Both the position numbers and the translations under genes were made by a program. DNA of 64,000 nucleotides from Alicyclobacillus sp. SO9. GTDB lineage: Bacteria; Bacillota; Bacilli; Alicyclobacillales; Alicyclobacillaceae. Below, piece after piece: positions 8,753 to 17,213 of this stretch. A model generated the notes under the pieces. That model was not told the DNA's origin and did not search any database. It saw nothing but the letters and a program-made list of their open reading frames with translations. How positions within the stretch are numbered: position 1 is the first letter of the stretch; every line of letters begins with the position of its first letter. The stretch lies in the NCBI RefSeq assembly GCF_016406125.1, contig NZ_CP066339.1, positions 4,898,001-4,962,000 on the forward strand, written 5' to 3'.

Positions 8753-8788
8753 TTACTAAGCAGCACGTATTAATTACTAATTACTAAG
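8753..8788. promoter_or_regulatory. Candidate PadR operator, three TTACTAA heptamers
   Basis: Three direct copies of TTACTAA(G) start at 8753, 8774 and 8781. Their spacings of 21 and 7 bp put all copies close to the same helical face or in tandem. They sit 60-95 bp before the padR start, next to a TTGCAC that could be a -35 box. Auto-repression by PadR is inferred from position only. Confidence 0.4.
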
Positions 8789-8819
8789 TGCAACTGAATA
8801 TTAACCTACACTAGGTCAG

Positions 8820-10122
8820 GTGTCAAGGTCCTCGGAGGGCCAGGGGGCCGATCAGGGCGGGCTGGGCGGGCTGGGGGCTTGCGCCGGGGACGTGCGCCGG
8901 GGGCGATTAGTGCCTGAAAAGATCCCTATTCGCGGAGGGGCGATGGAATAGGGATCGCAAAGATCCCTAATGCCACCGGGCCCGAGGCATTAGTGTCATA
9001 AATGGACACTAAGTTGGGGAGCGTCGGGCGGGAGCCTGGGCGTTAGGGTGCAACGGGATCCCTATTGTAGAGGGCCTGTTGGGGATAGTGATCCCATCGA
9101 TCACTATCCTCTGGCGGGTGTCGTAATAGGGAGCAAAAGGATCACTAACCACCGTGACAACGAACACATCCGACGGCCCGGCCGCCCCGCATCTGTACAT
9201 TTTCTGCCAATTGCCCACTCAACGCCAGCTGCAATGGACAATGGGAACTTTTCCGCTTATCTCTATTGCCGATCCCGCTGCTGGCAGGCGAGGCTGGGGC
9301 GTGCGCCGGGGACGTGCGCCGGGGGCGATTAGTGCCTGAAAAGATCCTTATTCGCGGAGGGGCGATGGAATAGGGAGCGCAAAGATCCCTATTGCCACCG
9401 GGCCCGAGGCATTAGTGTCATAAATGGACACTAAGTTGGGGAGCGTCGGGCGGGAGCCTGGGCGTTAGGGTGCAACGGGATCCCTATTGTAGAGGGCCTG
9501 TTGGGGATAGTGATCCCATCGATCACTATCCTCTGGCGGGTGTCGTAATAGGGAGCAAAAGGATCACTAACCACCGTGACAACGAACACATCCGACGGCC
9601 CGGCCGCCCCGCATCTGTACATTTGCTGCCAATTGCCCACTCAACGCCAGCTGCAATGGACAATGGGAACTTTTCCGCTTATCTCTATTGCCGATCCCGC
9701 TACTGGCAGGCGGGACGGGGGCGTGCGCGGGGAGTCGGGAGGCGATTAGTGTCCGGAAAGATCCCTATTCGCGGAGGGGCGATGGAATAGGGAGCGCAAA
9801 GATCCCTATTGCCACCGGGCCCGAGGCATTAGTGTCATAAATGGACACTAAGTTGGGGAGCGTCGGGCGGGAGCCTGGGCGTTAGGGTGCAACGGGATCC
9901 CTATTGTAGAGGGCCTGTTGGGGATAGTGATCCCATCGATCACTATCCTCTGGCGGGTGTCGTAATAGGGAGCAAAAGGATCACTAACCACCGTGACAAC
10001 GAACACATCCGACGGCCCGGCCGCCCGCATCTGTACATTTGCTGCCAATTGCCCACTCAACGCCCGTTGCAATGGACAATGGGAACTTTTCCGCTTATCT
10101 CTATTGCCGATCCCGCTGCTGG
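8820..10122. repeat. Tandem hairpin-rich repeat array, family A (three units)
   Basis: Three direct units start at 8903, 9325 and 9742 (periods 422 and 417 bp). They are nearly identical, preceded by a GC-rich partial unit and ending abruptly at 10122. Each unit is a chain of perfect inverted repeats. In unit 1 these are 8921-8931 with 8946-8956 (11 bp), 8967-8974 with 8986-8993 (8 bp), 8990-8997 with 9005-9012 (8 bp) and 9083-9093 with 9099-9109 (11 bp). Nearly all arms carry a word of the form C(A/C)CTA(A/T) in one or other orientation, about 13 per unit. ORFs inside repeat exactly with the unit and are not taken as genes. A diverged fourth copy lies at 25760-26016. Confidence 0.9.
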
Positions 10123-10144
10123 ATGGGATTTTGCAGGAACTAAC

Positions 10145-10167
10145 AAGAGTCTCCTCGAAGGACTCTT
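10145..10167 (+). terminator. Short hairpin after the repeat array
   Basis: AAGAGTC (10145-10151) pairs with GACTCTT (10161-10167) around a 9 nt loop, followed by only two or three T. It lies 65 nt before the DUF3238 gene. It may stop read-through from the repeat array or act as a weak attenuator. Evidence is limited to the inverted repeat. Confidence 0.3.
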
Positions 10168-10232
10168 TTCAGGAGTGGCAGTCATTGGCCGGAGTTGGAT
10201 CACCACTCGAAGTGACAAAGGAGACAAGTTTA

Positions 10233-10820
10233 ATGGCTGAAATTGTGAAAATAAGGGCCAGCGTGTTTATTGGCGGAATGAACTGGCTTCCGCCGAGAGA
10301 AACTCCCGAAACGAGAGAGATTCATGAATATGCGGCAGACGGACGGTGGTTTACGGCAAATGCTGTAAATACGGGTCGATCCCGCGTTGAGCAGGAAGTA
10401 ACAGTGGATTTTATGAAGCGAAAATTGTTCACATTCGCAAATACGGGAGTCACAACACTTAGGGTGACCGAGGCGGACGGTAGTCAATACTTGAAGGAGG
10501 GCAAAGCAGCTACAGACGGAATTGTCGTGAAAGAGGAGTCGTGGAGCATCCATGAGGTCTCATTTGTGATGAGGGCCAGTGCCCGCAATCCGCTTCGTCT
10601 TGATGCCCCAACTGTAGACTACGAGGTAAATGCAACGGTCCAAGAGAATGGAACGATTCAGGTTTCAGGTTCCCACGATGGTTTTCCGTGTTACGAGTTT
10701 TACAAGCAAGTAGATTTCGGAGAATTTGAATTGATATATGTGCATAACTTTCATGAGACCGGTGACACGCCGGCAGCAATGTCGGGTGATATGGAGTACC
10801 ACTTTGAAAAAACCTGTTAG
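10233..10820 (+). CDS. DUF3238 domain-containing protein
   Basis: A 195-residue protein that I recognise as matching the DUF3238 family of Bacillales, a group without a known function. Shared blocks include IVKIRASVFIG at the start, NTGRSRVEQEVTVDF near 50, a KAATDGIV block, and HDGFPCYEFYKQVDFGEFE near 150. It lacks a signal peptide and membrane segments, so it is probably cytoplasmic. The start is set by AAAGGAGA 8 nt before the ATG. The same reading frame continues upstream into the repeat array, but that extension is repeat sequence and is not part of the gene. Confidence 0.75.
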   Translation: MAEIVKIRASVFIGGMNWLPPRETPETREIHEYAADGRWFTANAVNTGRSRVEQEVTVDFMKRKLFTFANTGVTTLRVTEADGSQYLKEGKAATDGIVVKEESWSIHEVSFVMRASARNPLRLDAPTVDYEVNATVQENGTIQVSGSHDGFPCYEFYKQVDFGEFELIYVHNFHETGDTPAAMSGDMEYHFEKTC

Positions 10821-10923
10821 TCTGTCAAGGCGCGTTCGGGCGTGCAACGACGCATATGACAAGGTCATTGACAAGGTCATCGTATGAGTGACCCAACTCA
10901 GAGACGGGGAAAGGACACTGCCT

Positions 10924-11808
10924 GTGAATCAGCTTGATTTGTCCTTGAATGAATTGGACGCACGAGACATCCCGCAGATTGTCAGGTTGTCTGAAAGAGT
11001 TGGCTGGGACTATGACGAAGCAGAAGTGAGAACCGTCATGGTATCGGGCAAGGTATACGGTCATAGAAATTCCTCGGGTGAAATCGTTTCCTCGGCGGCC
11101 ATCGTCCCGTATACGAATGGTCTCTCGGACGTGAAGTTAGCGTCACTGGGCCTGGTCATTGTTCACCCAGCGTACAGAGGCCTGGGATTGGGCACAAAGG
11201 TCACGCTAGAGTGTATGCAAGGTCTCCCGAAGACTGTACCCATCATGCTGATTGCGACGCCTGAGGGCGAACGGCTGTATCAACGGCTGGGGTTCGGACA
11301 TGTTGGCAGGGTTCAGAAATTTTTATGCGATCACGTTAAATACCAACAAACTTTCAGTTCAGCCAGCACTCACTACATCATTGAACCTTACGTCCCCAGC
11401 GATTTTGCTTATGTTACCAATCTTGATGAAGCTGCTTTTGGAGCACGACGAGATACTTTTCTGTCAGTGCGTCTGCGTCAGGCGAAAGCAGCGGTTGTCG
11501 CCAAGAACAGCGCGAGGAAAATAGTCGGCTATGCTTTATCGATAGAAGGAAGTGTGAATCTGATAGTCGGTCCAATTGTAGCCCCTGACTCAGACACGGC
11601 CCTTCACCTCACAGCTTATCTTGCACACGCATCCAACAAGAGACTTCGTATTGACATCCCTGCCGAGCAAACCAAGTTCGCAGCTGCGCTGCAACAATCA
11701 GGGTTCAGACTTGAGGCCCAGCCGCCGATTATGGCTTTAAATCAGGCTAGTTTGCCGAATCGCCGCAATTCCCATTTATTCTCTATTGCTGCACAAGTAT
11801 TTGGGTGA
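10924..11808 (+). CDS. GNAT-family N-acetyltransferase
   Basis: Uses acetyl-CoA to acetylate an unknown amine. The N-terminal GNAT domain shows the strand LGLVIVHPAYRGLGLGTKVT, whose R/GxGxG/A pyrophosphate-binding loop is clear. ATPEGERLYQRLGF follows, the usual C-terminal GNAT motif. A second, diverged GNAT-like half follows (about 140-295), as in two-domain family members. GTG at 10924 has GGGGAAAGG 9 nt upstream; an in-frame GTG at 10888 is possible but has a poor site. The next gene starts 12 nt later, so an operon is likely. Confidence 0.85.
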   Translation: MNQLDLSLNELDARDIPQIVRLSERVGWDYDEAEVRTVMVSGKVYGHRNSSGEIVSSAAIVPYTNGLSDVKLASLGLVIVHPAYRGLGLGTKVTLECMQGLPKTVPIMLIATPEGERLYQRLGFGHVGRVQKFLCDHVKYQQTFSSASTHYIIEPYVPSDFAYVTNLDEAAFGARRDTFLSVRLRQAKAAVVAKNSARKIVGYALSIEGSVNLIVGPIVAPDSDTALHLTAYLAHASNKRLRIDIPAEQTKFAAALQQSGFRLEAQPPIMALNQASLPNRRNSHLFSIAAQVFG

Positions 11809-11820
11809 GGAGATAATCAA

Positions 11821-12747
11821 GTGAACGAAAATGAGTTCATGAAACAAGCTCAACAACTGATTGTCTTGGCAAGTGCGAAGGACTACTCACAAGCGCAAAA
11901 GCTCATTTCTGGCATGAAGCGGCAGTTCCCCGAGAAAACAGCTTCAATACGACTGTGGCAGGCTTGTCTCTATGCGCTTGCAACAGACTACGAATCAGCT
12001 GTCCGCGAACTGGAGGAGACAGTTGAGAACGGTTATTGGTGGAACCCGGATAGTCTTCGAAACGAGACTGATTTAGTTCCATTGCATGACGATCGCCGTT
12101 TCAAGCAACTCATTCAATTTTGTGAAACTCAGTTGCAGGAAGAAAAAAAACATGCCAAAGCGGTTGTCAAAGAGTTCGGGAACCCAACATCTGATGTCGT
12201 TGTGGTTGCATTGCACTGGCGAGCTTCAAACATTAAATCCTTCTCTGGCTACTGGCTGCATAAGAAAGCTTTAGAGGAGTACCGGTTTGTATTTATTCAG
12301 TCTTCACAGCTGATTGGACCCCACTCATACGGTTGGGATGACCGTAACATCGCAAAGAAAGATATTGCGACTTGCCTGGCTAATATGGACCTGTCAAATC
12401 GGAAAGCAATCTCTGCCGGCGCTTCCCAAGGTGCCGTACTTGCCATAGAAGAAGCTCTGGAACGCGATGAGTCGCCTGGCTTTGTAGCAGTCGTACCGGC
12501 AATTAAGGACATTGCAGAATTACGACAAAAAGCTGAGACGAAGCAGGGGATGAATAAGTCTGGATTTATCGTGACGGGACTGGAAGACCATTTCTACGAG
12601 ATCTCGCGTGAAACGTCATCCGTCTTAACGAGTGTCGGCATTCCCACGGAACTGATTGCTAAAGAGGGGTTAGGACACTTCTCCCCCGCGGATTTTGAAG
12701 AAATTGAGAGTAAAGCAATTTGCAGCCTTGCAAACAGATGGGGCTAA
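11821..12747 (+). CDS. Alpha/beta hydrolase with helical N-terminal region
   Basis: A 308-residue protein. Residues 1-105 are helical and TPR-like (LWQACLYALATDYESAVREL). Residues 115-305 look like an alpha/beta hydrolase: strand VVVVALHW, nucleophile elbow GASQGA (Ser in GxSxG), Asp in GLEDHF and a terminal His in LGHFSP, giving a plausible Ser-Asp-His triad. The substrate is unknown; serine esterase or peptidase activity is the reasonable guess. It starts at GTG behind GAGGAG and follows the GNAT gene by 12 nt. Confidence 0.7.
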   Translation: MNENEFMKQAQQLIVLASAKDYSQAQKLISGMKRQFPEKTASIRLWQACLYALATDYESAVRELEETVENGYWWNPDSLRNETDLVPLHDDRRFKQLIQFCETQLQEEKKHAKAVVKEFGNPTSDVVVVALHWRASNIKSFSGYWLHKKALEEYRFVFIQSSQLIGPHSYGWDDRNIAKKDIATCLANMDLSNRKAISAGASQGAVLAIEEALERDESPGFVAVVPAIKDIAELRQKAETKQGMNKSGFIVTGLEDHFYEISRETSSVLTSVGIPTELIAKEGLGHFSPADFEEIESKAICSLANRWG

Positions 12748-12820
12748 TAGAAACGCCGTCGCGGTTTATTCCGCATAATTAGCGCCGTCTGTGCAAAGAA
12801 ACCAAAGGAGGGAACGACAA

Positions 12821-13309
12821 TTGCCAATGTCCGAGTACTACAAAAAACTACGCCAGAAAATCGGAACCCAGTTAATTTTCAGCCCAAGTGTTATAGGGAT
12901 TATTCGAAACGAGAAGGACGAAATTCTGTTCGTACAGCAGGCTGTTGATACAACGTGGGGGTTTCCTGCAGGCGCCATTGAAATTGGAGAGACACCCTCA
13001 GAAGCTGTCGTTCGGGAAGTCTACGAAGAGACTGGACTGAGCGTCGTACCGACAGGCCTGTTGGGAGTATTCGGCGGGGATGAGTTTCGTTGGGTGTATC
13101 CTGACGGCAATCAGGTTGAGTACCTAAACTTCGTCTTCGAATGCAGTGTAGAAAGTGGTACCCTTCAGCCGGTTGACGGTGAAATTGGAGACTATAAGTA
13201 TTTTCCCGTTGACTCCTTGCCGCCGCTTCAGTTCTCCTATCCCATAGAGCTGTTCAAAGCCAGGACAACGTCACGCACATTTTTTCAGAAACCCGCAAGA
13301 AACAAATGA
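12821..13309 (+). CDS. Nudix hydrolase
   Basis: Hydrolyses a nucleoside diphosphate linked to another group, probably in nucleotide-pool cleaning. The Nudix box is complete: GAIEIGETPSEAVVREVYEE followed by TGL, with Gly, Glu, Arg and the Glu pair that binds metal. TWGFPAG before the box and a YLNFVFEC strand after it fit the fold. The substrate cannot be told. Start choice: AGGAGG (12806-12811) is 9 nt before TTG at 12821 but 15 nt before the ATG at 12827, so the TTG is preferred. About 160 residues, typical for the family. Confidence 0.88.
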   Translation: MPMSEYYKKLRQKIGTQLIFSPSVIGIIRNEKDEILFVQQAVDTTWGFPAGAIEIGETPSEAVVREVYEETGLSVVPTGLLGVFGGDEFRWVYPDGNQVEYLNFVFECSVESGTLQPVDGEIGDYKYFPVDSLPPLQFSYPIELFKARTTSRTFFQKPARNK

Positions 13310-13369
13310 TGCTGTTTTAACTGTTTTGACGTATGGCATCTCCCTGCCACCGATGTCTCTCTTCAAACT

Positions 13370-14413
13370 CTAGATATGTTCGTACACTCTGCGTAAGGGT
13401 TTGATAATTTTGTGCCGAACAATACGTTTCACTCGCCGAGGAACCGACGGTAGATCCGACTCTGCCGATGTTTCGCTGGAAGACTCACTTCCGTTCTTTT
13501 GGCACGCTTCAATCTTCTTCTCTTTATCCTTAATAATTTGTGTCTTTCTCTTATCAGCCTGACCTAAATCCGAGACTAAAGACAAGTAGAACGTGTCGCG
13601 TTCCGATGAAAGCCGGTCATCCAAAACAATGCGGTGTAATTCGTTCATGGAGTCGCGGTAATAGTCAAGGGTATAGTGGACATAAAACGGCCCCCAGGGA
13701 TGGTCTTCAAAGGACACCAAATCCTTGTGAAAAACACTGATGCAATGCACCGGATGGGTTTCGATGACATACCTGTCCAAAGTATCCCACAAGTGATTGT
13801 AGTGCGGGACATCTATCTTCAACACCCTTCCGCTGGTCTCAAATTGCTGACGCCCACCGTCTTTGTTCATATACTCTCCAACGTTTCTGGCCTGGTGCAA
13901 TACAATCTGACAATGCGGTACCTCTGCTTGGAGAAACGCAAACAGTTTGTCAATGGATTGTTTCCACAGTGCTAGATACTCGTCATGGTTGTCACGAAGG
14001 TTCAACCGCCTGACGTTCATATCACCGGAATTCATGTCCTGTACCATGGCTTTGTAAGAGCTTGTCTTTTGAACCATCCAGCGGTTGTCCGTGATAAATT
14101 GATTTGGCCCAAGTTGAAGGCAACCGAAGTGAATGTCCGCAAAGAAATCGAGAATCAAATACGAAGGCTGTTTGTCCTTAAGCTGTTGGAGGAACTCCTT
14201 GGAGAAATCGGTCCGAACATTCCATTCTTGATAAGCAGATAAATTGTCCGCAGCGTCCGGGACATATGGCGTGGATTCGGACATGAGGCTGATGATAGAA
14301 GACTGATTCTGTGTCAAGACACACTGGTAGAAATTCTTATAGTTTGAAACAAACTTTGAATTGAAGAGATCTCTTGAAACACAACTTCCGAGCACAGCAA
14401 CATCAATCGTCAT
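13370..14413 (-). CDS. DUF6270 domain-containing protein
   Basis: A 347-residue cytoplasmic protein beginning MTIDVAVLGSCVSRDLF, the characteristic opening of DUF6270 proteins, which are often found near surface-polysaccharide genes. An SGNH-like GSC motif at residues 9-11, a LILDFFADIH strand and DHPWGPFYVHY near 265 are the conserved patches. The C-terminus (about 300-347) is a charged and Ser/Glu-rich tail ending in a basic helix. The reading frame extends 300 nt upstream, but that part overlaps the XRE gene and has no suitable ribosome-binding site. The biochemical role is unknown; a hydrolase or acyl-transfer function is only suggested by the GSC motif. Confidence 0.65.
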   Translation of the reverse strand: MTIDVAVLGSCVSRDLFNSKFVSNYKNFYQCVLTQNQSSIISLMSESTPYVPDAADNLSAYQEWNVRTDFSKEFLQQLKDKQPSYLILDFFADIHFGCLQLGPNQFITDNRWMVQKTSSYKAMVQDMNSGDMNVRRLNLRDNHDEYLALWKQSIDKLFAFLQAEVPHCQIVLHQARNVGEYMNKDGGRQQFETSGRVLKIDVPHYNHLWDTLDRYVIETHPVHCISVFHKDLVSFEDHPWGPFYVHYTLDYYRDSMNELHRIVLDDRLSSERDTFYLSLVSDLGQADKRKTQIIKDKEKKIEACQKNGSESSSETSAESDLPSVPRRVKRIVRHKIIKPLRRVYEHI

Positions 14414-14547
14414 ACAGAGAACACGCCTTTTAAGTAAGTTTTCACCCTTACTTCCAGTGCGACAGCCGATGGGCTGTTCAAAACTTGATGGACTGCACAT
14501 GGGTTCTCTTTCGACCAGGCTTCCCAGTGGCTTCCCGGTCTGCCCTG

Positions 14548-15105
14548 TTACACTGCCTTTTTTCTGTACATGACATTCGTCAAAGCGATGAGCAGGCCGC
14601 TCAGAACATACCATCCTGCTACCTTTAATTCTAACGGATCGCCGCCTCTTAAAATAATATAAGCGCCAAACACATTCAATATTAAGACGGAGCCGAGATT
14701 GAAAATGTTCCACCGACGCAGATTGCGCAGGGTGAGGACATCGATGAGGGCTGTAGACATAGCGACGTGGACACCGGGATGCGTACTGTAACCGGTGGAA
14801 TATCGAATCATAAGAAAGGTAATGACGAGAATCACGGGATACTGGGCGTAATTGTACAGGGTATACAGGATTTTGAGAAACATTCTGCCTGTAGATGCTT
14901 TGCGATTAGCCGCTTCTTCCGCGGGCCATAACTCATAAAAACCCAGCCCAAGCACGCGCGAAATCTGCCGCGCTGTGTCCAACGTGGGTTCAGCCCTGCC
15001 GTTCATCAGGCGACGCATCTCGCCGCGAGATATGCCTGCCTCGTGTGCCACCCAAGCCGGCTGAATGTCCCGCTCTTCCAAAATCTGCTTCAAAGTTGTT
15101 TCCAT
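14548..15105 (-). CDS. XRE-type HTH protein with C-terminal membrane domain
   Basis: Residues 1-60 form a Cro/C1-type helix-turn-helix (QPAWVAHEAGISRGEMRRLM, then EPTLDTARQISRVLGLGFYEL). Residues 75-180 contain about four hydrophobic helices, so the DNA-binding domain is tied to the membrane. Such one-component membrane regulators sense envelope or small-molecule cues, but the signal here is unknown. GGAGA lies 7 nt before the ATG. It shares direction with the DUF6270 gene downstream (134 nt gap). Confidence 0.75.
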   Translation of the reverse strand: METTLKQILEERDIQPAWVAHEAGISRGEMRRLMNGRAEPTLDTARQISRVLGLGFYELWPAEEAANRKASTGRMFLKILYTLYNYAQYPVILVITFLMIRYSTGYSTHPGVHVAMSTALIDVLTLRNLRRWNIFNLGSVLILNVFGAYIILRGGDPLELKVAGWYVLSGLLIALTNVMYRKKAV

Positions 15106-15407
15106 CTGTCATTCTCCTGGCGAAATAGATTTGAGCCCCTGAATAAAGACGTGTGCGAGCTTGCGGTAGTGACAACAATAGATTTCTACAGTTTACGTTA
15201 AAAGGCAGTGTTTTAACAAACTTGAAGGAGTTTTTCCTAAAAGCAAAAACGGCGATAGACTCGAGACTTGTCGAAACAGGTCCTGTTGTCATCGCCGCAG
15301 TGCACCTTTTGCTAGATTTCTTTTTTATTAGAACCAAGGTCTATAGTGAGGGCCGCGTTCATTCGTCCAGAAATTGCTGATGGGCCCGGAACGTTGCATC
15401 TTTACTG
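15106..15407. other. Intergenic region, one imperfect inverted repeat
   Basis: 302 bases between the DUF2231 gene and the XRE gene. CGGCGAT near 15251 can pair with ATCGCCG near 15291 around a 30-35 nt loop. ORFs here have no ribosome-binding site. It probably contains the XRE-gene promoter, but no clear -35/-10 pair was identified. Confidence 0.4.
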
Positions 15408-15872
15408 TTAACCTGTTACACCCAACGCATGGTGATAGACCATCATTCCGCCTAGGTGACCCGTTAAACTTACCATGATGACTGCTACAACTGTGAAGAA
15501 GAAGGCTGGCAGCGACACTTTAGCGTCCTCGCCTTTGTTCCACCACTTCCACGCCTGAAGCACAAAGCCGATAACAACCAAAACACCTGTGAATTCGCCG
15601 TACTTCTTATGAGTCGCGAGAATTTTTGCGACCGTTGGCGTGATGTGCGCGTATGACTCACTAATCACACCGGCAACTCCGGCAGCCAGTGTTGCCAGAA
15701 TTGAGAACGCCAATAAAATTAAGAACACCCTCGGATACATGTTATCTCTTCTAAAAATCAGTCCCGCCAATCCAGCTAAACCAGCTAAGTAAATGATAGC
15801 AATGGTAAAGTGAACAACCATTGGGTGAATCGTGGCGGGAAACAGATGAATGATGGCCGAAACCATAGCCAA
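15408..15872 (-). CDS. DUF2231 family membrane protein
   Basis: A 154-residue integral membrane protein with four hydrophobic segments (about 5-38, 46-70, 90-110 and 120-145). The N-terminal HPMVVHFTIAIIYLAGL block is the hallmark of DUF2231 (YtvI/rubredoxin-associated type) proteins, whose His residues are thought to bind a cofactor. GGAGG stands 6 nt before the ATG. It is monocistronic, between the XRE gene and the divergent sugar operon. The function is unproven. Confidence 0.75.
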   Translation of the reverse strand: MAMVSAIIHLFPATIHPMVVHFTIAIIYLAGLAGLAGLIFRRDNMYPRVFLILLAFSILATLAAGVAGVISESYAHITPTVAKILATHKKYGEFTGVLVVIGFVLQAWKWWNKGEDAKVSLPAFFFTVVAVIMVSLTGHLGGMMVYHHALGVTG

Positions 15873-16026
15873 CCTCCAGTCAATAAATTCAGGTAATGTG
15901 GGCCTTACTCTAGTGAATTAAATTCAAAGTCACTTCAAATTCTTGTTCACAAAAGGGGTCTGTTATCTCTGAATCGACAAGATTCTACAGCATAAATGTC
16001 ACCAACTTTTCCAAATGATATTTTCA

Positions 16027-16040
16027 TAGAAACGTTTTCA
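16027..16040. promoter_or_regulatory. LacI-type operator O1
   Basis: TAGAAACGTTTTCA, an almost perfect LacI/GalR-family palindrome centred on CG, about 20 bp upstream of the -35 box of the alpha-glucoside operon. It could bind the operon's own LacI regulator or CcpA, since cre sites share this consensus. Confidence 0.65.
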
Positions 16041-16058
16041 TAGAGTTAGTATGAACTA

Positions 16059-16087
16059 TTGACATGATACCGCTTACTGTTTATATT
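16059..16087 (+). promoter_or_regulatory. Sigma-A promoter of the alpha-glucoside operon
   Basis: TTGACA (16059-16064), spacer of exactly 17 bp, TATATT (16082-16087): a near-consensus vegetative promoter. Operators flank it on both sides, so repression by looping or by blocking the initiation region is likely. Confidence 0.85.
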
Positions 16088-16114
16088 TAACGGCAAGAAC
16101 AACTAAAATTTATT

Positions 16115-16142
16115 TTGAAAACGTTTTTATGAAAACGTTCAG
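16115..16142. promoter_or_regulatory. Overlapping LacI-type operators O2/O3
   Basis: TTGAAAACGTTTTTA (16115-16129) runs into ATGAAAACGTTCAG (16129-16142), two LacI-type palindromes 28-55 bp downstream of the -10 box. O3 contains an ATG in frame with the lacI gene, but it lacks a ribosome-binding site and is operator sequence rather than a start. Confidence 0.65.
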
Positions 16143-16155
16143 AGGGGAGGGCAAA

Positions 16156-17190
16156 ATGGAGGTTACCATTAAATCTGTCGCAAAAGAAGCTGGCGTATCC
16201 ATCTCCACAGTCTCCCGAGTCGTGAATGCGCCTGAGGGCGTGCGGGACGAAACCAAAAGACGTGTCCTAGACGCGATGGAGAAGTTGGACTACAGGCCAA
16301 ACGCAGTTGCAAGGAGCCTCAGTTCGAAAAGAACTCGCACTCTGGGGCTGATTGTCCCAAACGTAAGTGATTTTTTCGTGAGTGAACTGTACAAGGGTGT
16401 CAACAGGGCCGCAACCAGCCGAGGAATGAAAGTCATTCTGTATGATTCAGACAGTAACCAAAGCCGTGTCGTGCTCGGTGTGGAATTCATGAAGGAGCAT
16501 CGAGTCGACGGCATTATTGTCTCCAGCGACTACATCCCTTCGGCTCATGACAACATGTTAAAACGGCTCAAGATTCCTGTGGTGCTCACGTTAACAGAAA
16601 GCCCTTCTGCCGAGTTGCCGTCGTTCAAGACAGATGACGTAGGTGCCGCCTTTGACACAGTCAAATACCTTGTCTCACGGGGGCACACGAAAATTGCCAT
16701 GATTTCCGGTCACCTGAAGGATGAAGTTTCTGGTAAATCTCGATTCAACGGATACCAAATGGCTTTAAAACACTTCAACATCAACTATGACGAGCGCCTC
16801 GTGGCATATGGAGATTGGCGCTATCAACACGGCTATGCGGCCATGACAGATTTGTTGGCAAACCGTGCTGAAGTGAAATTTACGGCAGTATTTGCTGCCA
16901 GTGATGAAATGGCCGTTGGAGCCATGCGTTGCCTCTATGACAACAACCTCCGCGTCCCCGAGGACATTTCAGTTGTTGGCTTTGATGATATCGCTATGGC
17001 GGACATGGTTACACCTAAATTAACTACAGTCAGGCAGTCTTTCGAACAAATCGGAAGTGAAGCAGTGCACTACATCATTGATCTCTTGGAAGGTAAGAGC
17101 AGGCCAGCCAACGGCGGGAGCCACTACATTCCTTACCAGGTTATTGGAAGAGAATCAGTGACTGTCATTTCGGATGAAGCTTTAGATTGA
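16156..17190 (+). CDS. LacI-family transcriptional regulator of the alpha-glucoside operon
   Basis: A 344-residue repressor. The N-terminal helix-turn-helix and hinge are standard: TIKSVAKEAGVSISTVSRVV (4-23) and NAVARSLSSKRT. The periplasmic-binding-protein-like effector domain follows (about 60-335), with LGLIVPNVSDFF and VVGFDDIAMADMVTP. The real start is the ATG at 16156 behind GGGGAGGG; an in-frame ATG at 16129 lies within an operator. It heads the operon it is likely to control, 23 nt before the binding-protein gene, so autoregulation is expected. The effector is probably an alpha-glucoside, inferred from the neighbours. Confidence 0.9.
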   Translation: MEVTIKSVAKEAGVSISTVSRVVNAPEGVRDETKRRVLDAMEKLDYRPNAVARSLSSKRTRTLGLIVPNVSDFFVSELYKGVNRAATSRGMKVILYDSDSNQSRVVLGVEFMKEHRVDGIIVSSDYIPSAHDNMLKRLKIPVVLTLTESPSAELPSFKTDDVGAAFDTVKYLVSRGHTKIAMISGHLKDEVSGKSRFNGYQMALKHFNINYDERLVAYGDWRYQHGYAAMTDLLANRAEVKFTAVFAASDEMAVGAMRCLYDNNLRVPEDISVVGFDDIAMADMVTPKLTTVRQSFEQIGSEAVHYIIDLLEGKSRPANGGSHYIPYQVIGRESVTVISDEALD

Positions 17191-17213
17191 AAACTCAGAG
17201 GGGGTCATTTTTC

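Noticed and set aside
9009-10072. ORFs of 69-117 codons inside the family A repeats on both strands
   Set aside because: They recur at the repeat period with the same sequence, lack ribosome-binding sites, and follow inverted repeats rather than protein families.
8820-10122. CRISPR-like regular spacing
   Set aside because: Units are over 400 bp and nearly identical throughout, without short repeats and unique spacers, and no cas gene is present in the window.
14414-14713. 100-codon upstream extension of the DUF6270 gene
   Set aside because: It overlaps the XRE gene on the same strand, is unlike the family, and the conserved protein begins MTIDVAVLGSC at 14413.
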